In this document: positions 26,127-34,663 of the stretch, one piece after another
Layout: every line of letters begins with the position of its first letter
Numbering within the stretch: position 1 is the stretch's first letter
Assembly (NCBI RefSeq): GCF_029873255.1
Contig: NZ_CP123622.1
Location: forward strand, 2,765,001-2,829,000
Direction of reading: 5' to 3'
Length of the DNA: 64,000 nucleotides
From: Pigmentibacter sp. JX0631
GTDB taxonomy: Bacteria; Bdellovibrionota_B; Oligoflexia; Silvanigrellales; Silvanigrellaceae
Made by a program: the position numbers and the translations under genes
Notes under the pieces: generated by a model
What the model saw: the letters and a program-made list of their open reading frames with translations, nothing else
What the model was told of the DNA's origin: nothing
Database searches by the model: none

Positions 26127-26534
26127 TTATCTTAATTTTTCAGGCATAGTATTATAAACTCGCGGAAGATCTTTTGACCAACGTATAAGTTGCGCTTGTT
26201 CATTCCGTAAAAAATCAGAAACTTTTTTATTTTTTGGAGTACTTTTGAGTGAATCAATTCTTTTTTGCAATTCAATAATTCTCTCAGAATTTTCTCCCAT
26301 TGACATAACATCATCCATGATGTCATTAAAAATTTCTTTTTCACTTGGTGTTAAACCTGTTGTAATTGAGTGCCTATGATATTGTTTAATACTGTCCTTA
26401 TTAGTATCAATTACTATTGTTCCATCATCTTTTTTTTCAGCAACAACACCAGGGTTTGTATAAATACCAACTTTGGGGACATAATCACCTAATTGAATAA
26501 AAGCCGATTTAGAGGGAGGTGGAATATAGACCAT
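26127..26534 (-). CDS. Unknown protein, paralogue of the next gene upstream
   Basis: A 135-residue protein with no signal peptide, no membrane segment and no family I recognise. It begins MVYIPPPSKSAFIQLGDYVP, followed by a likely beta segment with DGTIVIDTN, then GLTPSEKE and a long charged helix region ending at NTMPEKLR. The same order is seen in the 26562-26945 product (DGKIILDTN, GLEPEQK, helices, NEQAQ/ENELQ), so the two arose by duplication. AAAGGAGTT lies seven bases before the ATG. The two genes are 27 bp apart and probably co-transcribed. Confidence 0.75.
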   Translation of the reverse strand: MVYIPPPSKSAFIQLGDYVPKVGIYTNPGVVAEKKDDGTIVIDTNKDSIKQYHRHSITTGLTPSEKEIFNDIMDDVMSMGENSERIIELQKRIDSLKSTPKNKKVSDFLRNEQAQLIRWSKDLPRVYNTMPEKLR

Positions 26535-26561
26535 AATGATAACTCCTTTAAAGCTCTTTAT

Positions 26562-26945
26562 TTAAATCCCTAAAGTAATTGCATCTACTGCAAAATTTTC
26601 AGGTGTAAATTTTTCACGCACAATTCTAAATTGAAGTTCGTTTTCCAAATATTTAATGACTCTAGGATCAGTGTTTTCTTGTTTAAGTTCCGTTATTTTA
26701 TTATATAAATCTCTTATTTCTTGATGTCTATCTTCATTATTTTGAATTTGAGATAAATGTATATTGTAAGCTGCTTTTTGTTCAGGCTCTAAGCCATTTT
26801 TAATCCCAATTTTAGCTACATCTTGTATATTTTCAAAATTTGTATCTAAAATGATTTTCCCATCTTTATTGTTGCGCGCAGCAACACGTACAGGGTCACC
26901 TGTCCGAGACCATAAAATGTCGTTTGGTGAAATGGTAAAAGCCAT
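26562..26945 (-). CDS. Unknown protein, paralogue of its downstream neighbour
   Basis: A 127-residue soluble protein of unknown function. A small N-terminal beta-type segment (ISPNDILWSRTGDPVRVAAR, then DGKIILDTN) is followed by GLEPEQKAAYN and a helical, charged C-terminal half (YNKITELKQEN, YLENELQFRIV). The N-terminal segment has the look of a small SH3-like or phage/secretion accessory module, but that is only an impression. First gene of a two-gene unit; AAAGGAACAG precedes the ATG. No homologue can be named from sequence alone. Confidence 0.75.
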   Translation of the reverse strand: MAFTISPNDILWSRTGDPVRVAARNNKDGKIILDTNFENIQDVAKIGIKNGLEPEQKAAYNIHLSQIQNNEDRHQEIRDLYNKITELKQENTDPRVIKYLENELQFRIVREKFTPENFAVDAITLGI

Positions 26946-27100
26946 AGTCTGTTCCTTTAATTAATATCTATATTGTTATTTATCAGGAATTAATTGATTG
27001 CTGGCGGAACAAAATTTTAAGTAAACAAATATTTTGACATAAAATTTTACTAAATCATAAAATTTTTGATGATTGATAAAAAAAATAAATACTTAAACTG

Positions 27101-28069
27101 TTAATTTTCTTGTTGAGTTAAAATCCTGATATTCTCTTGTTGAAATTGATAGAGTTCTTTTGTCACAGTAAATAATTTTTCATTTGATTTTAAGACTCCG
27201 TCCGCTTCGAATATTTTTTTAAATTCAGTAGGATTTTTATGAGTACATTGGTCAAACCCAGATATGATAGCAATACTGGTTTGTAAAGGAACATTTTGAT
27301 TTTCAATAATTGTGCTACTTGGTAAATTAGGAGTCATGGCAATTATAATAAAATCCCCGAATTGAACTCCAACTTGAATTTGTGAAAGGTTTGGATATTT
27401 TTTTTCTAAGAAAGATTCCGAGATAACTCCTATATTTGCTAAATTATCATTTAATGCATCAAGAACAGAATTGTAACTTCCAACAAAAATAGCAGCATAA
27501 GGAAAAATGTCTTTCTGGAAAAGAAACATTCTAGGAAGCAAAAAGCCTATAACACTTTCAGTATCAGAATAAGCGATTGTTAATTCATTGTTTATTTTAA
27601 TAATTATATCATTAGATAGATTAAAAGATCTTTTTAATTGGTTTGATTTTATGAGTTGATTCTTCCAAAATTTAGAATTACCTACGATAATAGAACGATT
27701 TGTTGCCGAACCTTTTTTAGTAAGAAGTAAAACACTTTTTAATGAACTTTTTTCAGCTGCACCAACGTAACCTAAAGCTGATGAAAGTCCAAAATGTGCG
27801 GTTCCGCGCTGTAAAGAAGATAGTACAGCTTTTTCATCAGGAACAAAGTTGAATTTTAAATGATAGCCAGTTTTTTCTTCAAGGCATTTTTGAAATTTAT
27901 CTATTGAATCATTTTCTTTTAAATAATAAGAATTATCCAGATAAAATTCAATTGGATATGATTTAGATCCTATTTCAGGTGTCCCAAGCCATAATTTAAT
28001 ACAACTGGTGCAAGTTAATATTATGAATAAAAATAATGAGAATTTTACTTTAAGATAATTTATATGCAT
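27101..28069 (-). CDS. PhnD-like substrate-binding lipoprotein
   Basis: A 322-residue exported protein. The N-terminus has a membrane segment ending in CTSC, so Cys23 may be lipidated although the -3 residue is Cys rather than Leu. The body has KCLEEKTGYHLKFNFVPD, SSLQRGTAHFGLSSALGYV and later DALNDNLANIGVISESF, the pattern of phosphate/phosphonate-type (PhnD) periplasmic binding proteins. No permease or ATPase gene is adjacent. It starts directly after the stop of the SBP gene at 28070, so the two binding proteins are made together and may act on one process. Confidence 0.75.
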   Translation of the reverse strand: MHINYLKVKFSLFLFIILTCTSCIKLWLGTPEIGSKSYPIEFYLDNSYYLKENDSIDKFQKCLEEKTGYHLKFNFVPDEKAVLSSLQRGTAHFGLSSALGYVGAAEKSSLKSVLLLTKKGSATNRSIIVGNSKFWKNQLIKSNQLKRSFNLSNDIIIKINNELTIAYSDTESVIGFLLPRMFLFQKDIFPYAAIFVGSYNSVLDALNDNLANIGVISESFLEKKYPNLSQIQVGVQFGDFIIIAMTPNLPSSTIIENQNVPLQTSIAIISGFDQCTHKNPTEFKKIFEADGVLKSNEKLFTVTKELYQFQQENIRILTQQEN

Positions 28070-28954
28070 TTAATTTATACCTTTAAAAACCCACGATTCA
28101 TTAATATCTTTCATTTGTTCAGATTCTGTCATTTTATATAATTCTCTTTCTACTTTTGATTTTAATTCTGGGAATTTATCGTTCACCATTTTCTTCGAAA
28201 AAACTAAATAAAACTCTTTCCAAAAAAGAATATTTTTAAAATGAGTAATAGTTTCTTCCGCACCTATTTTTTTTAATAGCACATCAGCTCTTTCTCTGTC
28301 TGCAAGTATAAGATCAAATTTTTTTTCTTTTAATCCTATAAGGTTGTTTCTCAAGCTTCTACCTTCTTTTAAATGGTTATTTAATTGCTTATTTTCAAAG
28401 GGGTAAGCATCCCAAAATATTTTTGGATAAGAAAATCCAACTAAAATACCTACACTATAGTTGTGAGCAAGTGCATCTTCAAATGTCATGATGGGATTTT
28501 CTTGTACCTGTTTTGCTAAGGCATAAAAGCTATAGTTTTTTGTATAAGTGGGAAGCCTTGGAAAAATGACATATTTGTCAAATTTTGATTTTTTTTCTAT
28601 TCCTAGAGCTAAATCAGCTTCACCTGAAATTATTTTTGGTAATACTTGTGTCCAATGGACAATCTCAAATTCAATAGGAATATTTAAACGTGCAAATAAC
28701 TTGGTAGTTATTTCTATATCTGATCCAACAAGTTTTTTTTGTGGGGTATTCTCACCGCCCTTTTCTTCTTTAGCGTCTGAAGGTTTTTCATTTGGATCTT
28801 TTTTAGCAGTTTTTTTTTCATTTAAAACATCTTCTAAATAGCTTCGAATAGGAGTTTCTTCAACGATAATTTTCAATTTTTTTTCTAAAGCAATTACTTT
28901 TAATTGCATTAGTATTATGAAAAAGATAAGAATATTTTGGGCTATATTTTTCAC
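28070..28954 (-). CDS. Orphan solute-binding protein with charged insertion
   Basis: A 294-residue periplasmic protein with a signal peptide (residues 1-22). A two-lobe binding fold is indicated by GSDIEITTKLFARLNIPIEFE, GEADLALGIEKKSKFDKYV and KKFDLILADRERADVLL. Between the first strand and the core, about residues 45-75, lies a Lys/Glu/Pro-rich low-complexity insertion that other members of the family lack. First gene of a pair with the PhnD-like gene, with no spacer. No importer partner nearby. Confidence 0.75.
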   Translation of the reverse strand: MKNIAQNILIFFIILMQLKVIALEKKLKIIVEETPIRSYLEDVLNEKKTAKKDPNEKPSDAKEEKGGENTPQKKLVGSDIEITTKLFARLNIPIEFEIVHWTQVLPKIISGEADLALGIEKKSKFDKYVIFPRLPTYTKNYSFYALAKQVQENPIMTFEDALAHNYSVGILVGFSYPKIFWDAYPFENKQLNNHLKEGRSLRNNLIGLKEKKFDLILADRERADVLLKKIGAEETITHFKNILFWKEFYLVFSKKMVNDKFPELKSKVERELYKMTESEQMKDINESWVFKGIN

Positions 28955-29036
28955 AATTGGGCTCCAATAAGTCTTCTGAGTAACTTAGAGTGATCATCTT
29001 GAGTATTACGTAAATTTTATATGATTGAGGAGAAAA

Positions 29037-29504
29037 ATGAAAATATGGATTGATGCCGATGCTTGTCCTGTTGGCATTAGAGAAATCATTTTTAAAGCAT
29101 CTGAACGATTAAAAGTAAATACAATATTAGTCGCAAATCAAAATATCAAATTTCCTAAATCTTTGTATATTTCTCAAGTTCAAGTGGCAAAAGGCTTTGA
29201 CGGGGCGGATCAATATATTGTCCAAGAGTTAACTCCTGACGATCTTGTTATAACCGCTGATATTCCTTTAGCAGATTTGGTTGTAAAAAAGGGAGGGGTC
29301 GCTATAAGTCCCCGTGGCGAATTGTTTAATATTCAGTCAATTTCTGAAAAACTTTCGTATCGAAATTTTAATCAAATGTTACGTGAGGGAGGGCTTATTC
29401 AAGGAGGTCCACCGCAAATGCAAACAACTGATAAACATAAATTTGCCGCAATGTTTGATAAGCAATTAAATATATTAATCAAAAAAACAACTCTTAAAAA
29501 TTAA
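29037..29504 (+). CDS. YaiI/YqxD family protein (DUF188, PIN-like)
   Basis: A 155-residue cytoplasmic protein. The motif MKIWIDADACPVGIREIIFKA, with AKGFDGADQYIV, DLVITADIPLADLVVKKG and ISPRGE, is diagnostic for this conserved family, which has a PIN-like nuclease fold and Asp-rich putative active site but no settled function. The open frame begins at a TTG (29025), but the ATG at 29037 has GAGGAG just upstream. Its last ten bases overlap the 3' end of the convergent phospholipase-like gene. Confidence 0.9.
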   Translation: MKIWIDADACPVGIREIIFKASERLKVNTILVANQNIKFPKSLYISQVQVAKGFDGADQYIVQELTPDDLVITADIPLADLVVKKGGVAISPRGELFNIQSISEKLSYRNFNQMLREGGLIQGGPPQMQTTDKHKFAAMFDKQLNILIKKTTLKN

Positions 29505-30909
29505 CCTTATCTAAAATACTTTTTACTACGTTGCGTGTATGACTGCCAGCATTATTCATAAGGTTACATGTAACATCTATCATTTGAGCTCTTTGTTTTT
29601 CTGGTTGATTATTTAATATTTGCAAAGCTGGAAATGAATCTTGAAAAATATATTTAGGATCAATTGAATACTCAGGTGGAAATGCTCTTGCAATTATTGA
29701 TGAAATATCATTATTAACTTTCCAGAAAATGTAGCTTCCATATGTAGGTTTAGAAAATTTAACGGCTTGTTTTGAAAGAATATTTCTTACATAATTGTCA
29801 TCATAATGTGGATAGTTAGTATCTAATGAAGTATTTTGAATATAATTTATTATAACAGAATTATAATCTTTATTTTCTTTAGCTAATACGGTTTCATCAT
29901 AAACAAGTTTTTCTAAAATAAAATGACGATTTGAAACAACATTAATGGTGTCACTTAATTTTTTATTTGTTTTATAAAGTGTACCTTCTAATTTATCAAG
30001 AATATTTAAGCCAATTAAATCGGCAGTAGAATATCCAGGTAATGGTGTATTATGATATGGTTGAGTTAAATCTTGAATATAGTGCAGAGCCCAACCTAAA
30101 AATCTTAATCCCCAATATGCATGTCCACTTTGAAAGGCAAGCTGGGAAAGCTCAATATATAATTTTATTCTGTATTCAGCATAAGTTTTTTTCAGATAAC
30201 CAGCAACATTATAAACTAAACTTGCTTCATGATAAAATCCCATATGAAAAGGAGCTTGGCTACTTATGGCAAAATTTGGGTTGCCGAAAGGTTGCGTGCC
30301 AAATTGAAATTTGTAATTGAATTCTTTTTCATTATCATCAAATAAATGAATATCACTTCCATAGTCGGGTTCATCGGACGCAGTTGCTAAAACAGCAAGG
30401 GAATTCACTGTTTCACCTTCGGTCAATTTCGCAAATTTATATTCGCCAACTTCTTTTTCAATCGCTTTTAAAAATATTTCTGAATTATCTATTAAAACCA
30501 TATTTTCTTTTGACTTTTCTCCCGGCAATATTTGGAGGTATAAAGGAAACTTTAATGTTGGGTTAATTCTTAAAGATACTAAAAATTTTTCAACTATTTT
30601 AGGGTCACCTGCAACTGAGGAAAATTTTAAGTCATTTGGAACTGGAAAGTAAATAAAATTATTGTGTTGACTTTTATCAATTGCCCAAAGGTCAACTTTA
30701 TTTAAAACAGCTGGAATTTGAGCATAAGTAGTGTTTAAAAAATTTTCTAAAGATTCAGTTTTAACAATAGATTTGTTACTTAGTATATTTGTTTTTTCTA
30801 TAGCATATTCAGTAATTAATGCATGGTTTTTCCATGCATAAGAGGTACTACAAAATATAAAACTATATATAATAGCAATGTATTTTATTTTTGATTTAGT
30901 AGAAATCAT
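29494..30909 (-). CDS. Secreted zinc-dependent phospholipase C / S1-P1 nuclease-like protein
   Basis: A 471-residue exported protein. The signal peptide ends SYA, which would leave Trp26 as the mature N-terminus (WKNHALITEYA); in zinc phospholipases C and P1 nucleases the N-terminal Trp itself binds zinc. Further metal ligands fit His29, His263 (GHAYWG), His276 and Asp280 (ALHYIQDLTQPYH) and His286. It is about twice the length of bacterial PLC, with a large insertion between the first His and the His/Asp core. A substrate for the type II secretion system is possible. Whether it cleaves lipids or nucleic acid cannot be told. Confidence 0.8.
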   Translation of the reverse strand: MISTKSKIKYIAIIYSFIFCSTSYAWKNHALITEYAIEKTNILSNKSIVKTESLENFLNTTYAQIPAVLNKVDLWAIDKSQHNNFIYFPVPNDLKFSSVAGDPKIVEKFLVSLRINPTLKFPLYLQILPGEKSKENMVLIDNSEIFLKAIEKEVGEYKFAKLTEGETVNSLAVLATASDEPDYGSDIHLFDDNEKEFNYKFQFGTQPFGNPNFAISSQAPFHMGFYHEASLVYNVAGYLKKTYAEYRIKLYIELSQLAFQSGHAYWGLRFLGWALHYIQDLTQPYHNTPLPGYSTADLIGLNILDKLEGTLYKTNKKLSDTINVVSNRHFILEKLVYDETVLAKENKDYNSVIINYIQNTSLDTNYPHYDDNYVRNILSKQAVKFSKPTYGSYIFWKVNNDISSIIARAFPPEYSIDPKYIFQDSFPALQILNNQPEKQRAQMIDVTCNLMNNAGSHTRNVVKSILDKVNF

Positions 30910-30925
30910 AGGTTTTCCTTTTAGT

Positions 30926-31702
30926 TTAGTGTTTGTTTAAATTATCTATTGCCAGATTTAATTTATCAATAACATTTTTTCCTACTTGTTTTGAACACAT
31001 AAAGTGTCTTATCACATTTTTTTGATCATTTAGTTCTATAAATTTTGTATTTTTTTTGATAAACGGATTTTTATCTTTATAGTAATTATATTCATCCAAG
31101 GTTAGGATAATGTAATCGCCTTCATTATTTATTAATTGAATTAACATTTCTTCTTGATTTTTTGAACTTAACACAATATCAGAATTTATTTCGTTTTCTT
31201 TTTTGTAGATAGTATAATTTTTATATTTTTCAAGAAGTTTTGCTACATCGTGTTCATGATTATAACCAATTTTAAGTATAGGTTTTAAATTTTTATTTGA
31301 TATTAATTGTTCTAAATTAGAAATGTTTTGAAATCTATTATCATTTTCTTTTACAGGAATAACTAATTTTAAGGTTTTATAATAAGGTTTGCTGAATAAC
31401 GCAAATTTTTCTCTGTCAGAGCTTTTATAGGCAAATGGAAAACAAACCGGAATTGTATTTTCTTTAATATTAAGCAAAGTTCTTATTAAAGGTTGGTTTT
31501 CATAAGAGAATTTTATCTGTGAATTTTTAAGAATTTTGTCAATTAATTTAAAAGCTATTCCGTCATCTAATTTTTTAGTCTTAGAATTATCAATAAAAAA
31601 AGGTGGTCTGTTTTGGTAGTGAATGACTATTGAATTTTCGGCAGAGTGTAATTGAGTTTGTATCCCGAAAATAATACAAAGTAAAAATAAAAATTTTAGC
31701 AT
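30926..31702 (-). CDS. Orphan periplasmic solute-binding protein (SBP family 3 type)
   Basis: A 258-residue protein with signal peptide (residues 1-20, ending LHSA). It has the layout of amino-acid-type binding proteins: VIHYQNRPPFFIDN, DGIAFKLIDKIL, CFPFAYKSSDREKFALFSKPYY and LIQLINNEGDYIILTLDEYN. No transporter genes are near. It precedes the phospholipase-like gene by 16 bp on the same strand, so they are probably co-transcribed. Paralogous in style to the 20000, 28070 and 37796 products. Confidence 0.78.
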   Translation of the reverse strand: MLKFLFLLCIIFGIQTQLHSAENSIVIHYQNRPPFFIDNSKTKKLDDGIAFKLIDKILKNSQIKFSYENQPLIRTLLNIKENTIPVCFPFAYKSSDREKFALFSKPYYKTLKLVIPVKENDNRFQNISNLEQLISNKNLKPILKIGYNHEHDVAKLLEKYKNYTIYKKENEINSDIVLSSKNQEEMLIQLINNEGDYIILTLDEYNYYKDKNPFIKKNTKFIELNDQKNVIRHFMCSKQVGKNVIDKLNLAIDNLNKH

Positions 31703-31821
31703 TTTAATTGTTCCCTTTAAGTTGTAAGTAATTTTAGGGAAAGGTTATGAATTTTGTCAAGATATAATTTAATTTTTTCTAAATATTTTAATTATTTATT
31801 AATTGTTTATATGTTTTTTTT

Positions 31822-31857
31822 AAAAAAATAAAGCATGAACTTTGAGAACATGCTTTA
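31822..31857 (-). terminator. Rho-independent terminator after ettA
   Basis: On the minus strand a 9-bp stem TAAAGCATG/CATGCTTTA (31849-31857 and 31829-31837 region) with an 11-nt loop is followed by a run of seven T. It lies 32 bp after the ettA stop and before the 30926 gene, closing the ettA-containing unit. Confidence 0.82.
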
Positions 31858-31888
31858 AATAATAATCACAGAATTAAGCAAAGTAATA

Positions 31889-33559
31889 TTAATGTACGAG
31901 TTTTTTAAACTTTAAGCGTTTAGGATTTACTGCATCATCGCCAAGTCTACGTTTTTTGTCGGCCATATAATCTTGGTAATTTCCTTCAAACCATACAACA
32001 CTACTGTTACCTTCAAAAGCTAAAATATGTGTTGCAATACGGTCTAAAAAGTAACGATCGTGGCTAATAACAACAGCGCAACCAGGAAAAGAAACCAGAG
32101 CATCTTCAAGAGCACGTAAAGTATCTACATCAAGATCATTTGTTGGCTCATCTAAAAGCAGTAAATTTCCACCATTCATAACCATTTTTGCTAAGTTTAG
32201 ACGATTTCTTTCGCCACCAGAAAGTTTTCCTACTGCTTTTTGCTGATCTGCACCGCGGAAACCAAAACTAGAAATATAGGAACGAGCAGGAATTTCACGG
32301 TTTCCAACTTGAATCATTTCTTTACCTTGACTCAATTCTTGAAAAACAGTTTTATCGCCATCTAATGTAGATCTATTTTGGTCAACGTAACTTATTTTTA
32401 CTGTTTCCCCAATTTTTAGATCACCTTGATCCCCTTTTTCTAGTCCGGCAATCATTTTAAATAATGTGGTTTTACCAGCTCCGTTAGGCCCTATAATTCC
32501 AACTATGCCACCTGGTGGAAGTTTGAAGTTTAAATTTTCAAACAATAATTTATCATCAAAAGATTTTGTTAAATTGAAAGCTTCAACAACATTATCACCT
32601 AATCTTGGTGCTGGTGGAAAGATAATCTCTCTCAATCCTTCTTGTTTCTCATTTTGTTCTTTGAGTAAGTCATTATAGGCACTTATACGCCATTTGCTTT
32701 TGGCTTGCCTTGCTTTTGGTGACATGCTCATCCACTCTAATTCTCTTTTTAAAGTTTTTTGCCGAGCTGATTCTTGTTTTTCTTCTTCAGATAATCTTTT
32801 TGTTTTTTGATCTAGCCATGAAGAGTAGTTTCCTTGCCAAGGAATCCCTTCACCTTTATCTAATTCCAAAACCCATTCAGTTACGTTATCTAGAAAATAT
32901 CTATCATGTGTAATGGTAACAAGTGTACCAGGAAATTCTTTTAAATATCTTTCTAACCATTGAACACTTTCAGCATCTAAATGGTTTGTCGGTTCATCAA
33001 GTAAAAGTAAATCTGGTTTTTCCATAAGTAATTTACAAAGAGCTACCCTTCTGAGTTCTCCTCCAGATAAACTTGTTACTTTAGAATCACCTGGTGGACA
33101 TCTTAAAGCATCCATAGCAATTTCTATTGTTCTATCTATTTCCCAAGCATTTTTTGCATCAATTTCATCTTGGAGAACAGCTGTTTGTTCTAGAATTTTA
33201 TTCATTTCATCATCTTCTAGAGGTTCACCCAATTTCTCATTAAGGGCATCAAATTTACGAATAAGATCTTTAACATCTTTAACAGCTTCTTCTACATTTT
33301 CGAAAACCGTTTTATTTGGATCTAATTTAGGTTCTTGGGGTAAATATCCAATTTTTGTTCCCTTTTGAGGAAAAGCTTCTCCAGCAAAATCTTTGTCTAC
33401 ACCAGCCATTATTTTTAGTAATGTAGATTTTCCTGCTCCGTTAGAACCAATCACTCCAATTTTAGCGCCATGAAAGAAAGATAAATAAATATCTTTTAAA
33501 ATATCTTTTCCGTTAATATTTTTCCGTAGTCGAACCATATTATAGATATAATTTGCCAT
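31889..33559 (-). CDS. ettA: EttA, energy-dependent translational throttle (ABC-F ATPase)
   Basis: Soluble protein of 556 residues with two ABC cassettes and no membrane part. First cassette: GSNGAGKST, LSGGELRRVALCKLL, LLLLDEPTNHLDAES. Second cassette: GPNGAGKTT, LSGGERNRLNLAKM, LLLLDEPTNDLDVDT. The linker with KTKRLSEEEKQE and the start MANYIYNMVRLRK are typical of EttA, which binds the ribosomal E site and gates early elongation according to ATP/ADP. The gene starts one base after the upstream glycosyltransferase stop, so translation is likely coupled. Confidence 0.95.
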   Translation of the reverse strand: MANYIYNMVRLRKNINGKDILKDIYLSFFHGAKIGVIGSNGAGKSTLLKIMAGVDKDFAGEAFPQKGTKIGYLPQEPKLDPNKTVFENVEEAVKDVKDLIRKFDALNEKLGEPLEDDEMNKILEQTAVLQDEIDAKNAWEIDRTIEIAMDALRCPPGDSKVTSLSGGELRRVALCKLLMEKPDLLLLDEPTNHLDAESVQWLERYLKEFPGTLVTITHDRYFLDNVTEWVLELDKGEGIPWQGNYSSWLDQKTKRLSEEEKQESARQKTLKRELEWMSMSPKARQAKSKWRISAYNDLLKEQNEKQEGLREIIFPPAPRLGDNVVEAFNLTKSFDDKLLFENLNFKLPPGGIVGIIGPNGAGKTTLFKMIAGLEKGDQGDLKIGETVKISYVDQNRSTLDGDKTVFQELSQGKEMIQVGNREIPARSYISSFGFRGADQQKAVGKLSGGERNRLNLAKMVMNGGNLLLLDEPTNDLDVDTLRALEDALVSFPGCAVVISHDRYFLDRIATHILAFEGNSSVVWFEGNYQDYMADKKRRLGDDAVNPKRLKFKKLVH

Positions 33560-33560
33560 A

Positions 33561-34640
33561 TTAAGCTTTTCCTTTCCAAGTAATATTTATGTTAATAATG
33601 TAATTCCAGATAGCTGCTATAAAATAACCTAATGCATTTGCTAAATAAACAGTAAAATCCAAAGTTATTAACTTTAAAGCAATAGCTTGATTAATTAATG
33701 CCCCACCTAAACAAATTGCATGAAAAGTAATTAATCCTCTAAGAATTTTTTTAATTCCTACTAATTTATTATATTTAAAGGTCCAATAATTATTCAAAAA
33801 GAAATTTGTTAAGATACTAAATTCTATTGAAATAGCTAAAGATTTTGATTGAGAAAGATGAAAGAAATATTGACATATAAATAAGCTAATAGTAGCAAAA
33901 ATGAGTCCAGTAGATCCTACAAACACATATTTGATAAATTGAGCGGGGATAAACTGTCCAATACTTAATTCATATAAAGCATGAATATATTGCAAGATAA
34001 CTTTACTTGATAATTTACTTTCACCATGAATTCTGCTTTTAAAAGTATATCCAACTTCTTCAATTTTATTATTTTTAGCCCGTGCTAAAAATTCAAGGAG
34101 TATTTTGAATCCTTTTGGATTAATTTCGTTCTTATGGATAACGTAGACGTTGCGTTTTAAAGCAAAGAAACCACTCATTGGATCGCTAATTGATTTTGGT
34201 AGTGCAATTTTTGCTAAGATTGTGGCCACCCAAGAAATAAACATGCGACCTTTGCTCCAATCTTCAATGCCACCACCTTTAACTTTCCTTGAGCCGACAA
34301 CTATCTCTGCACCATTTTCAAATGCTTTTATAAAATTTATTAATGCTTTTTCATCATGTTGAAGATCTGAGTCCATAACTGCAAGAATTTCTCCTTCAGA
34401 TATTTCAAATCCAGCAAGCACTGCAGAACTTAGACCTCTATCGTTCATTCTTCTAATCACACGAAGCCAAGGATATTCTGAGCTTAACTCGCGGGCAATT
34501 TCCCAGGTTTTATCAGGAGAATTATCATCAACAATAATCACTTCCTTTTTCACATCAGATAATGTTTCTGAAATCCTTTGAATCAAAATAGGAACATTTT
34601 TGCTTTCGTTGTACGTAGGAATGATTAACGAGATAAACAT
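33561..34640 (-). CDS. GT2 glycosyltransferase fused to GtrA membrane domain
   Basis: Residues 1-230 are a polyprenol-phosphate mannose synthase-like family 2 glycosyltransferase: SLIIPTYNESKNVPILI, IIVDDNSPDKTW and the DSD metal motif at 90-92 (MDSDLQHDE). Residues 235-358 form four membrane helices of the GtrA type (FVGSTGLIF; FSILTNFFLNNYWTF). Such proteins charge undecaprenyl- or dolichyl-phosphate with a sugar for later transfer to lipid A or O-antigen. The frame opens at a TTG (34652), but the ATG at 34640 has GGAG seven bases upstream. Lies between nadB and ettA, same strand. Confidence 0.9.
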   Translation of the reverse strand: MFISLIIPTYNESKNVPILIQRISETLSDVKKEVIIVDDNSPDKTWEIARELSSEYPWLRVIRRMNDRGLSSAVLAGFEISEGEILAVMDSDLQHDEKALINFIKAFENGAEIVVGSRKVKGGGIEDWSKGRMFISWVATILAKIALPKSISDPMSGFFALKRNVYVIHKNEINPKGFKILLEFLARAKNNKIEEVGYTFKSRIHGESKLSSKVILQYIHALYELSIGQFIPAQFIKYVFVGSTGLIFATISLFICQYFFHLSQSKSLAISIEFSILTNFFLNNYWTFKYNKLVGIKKILRGLITFHAICLGGALINQAIALKLITLDFTVYLANALGYFIAAIWNYIININITWKGKA

Positions 34641-34663
34641 GCAGATCTCCAAAAATTTTTCTA

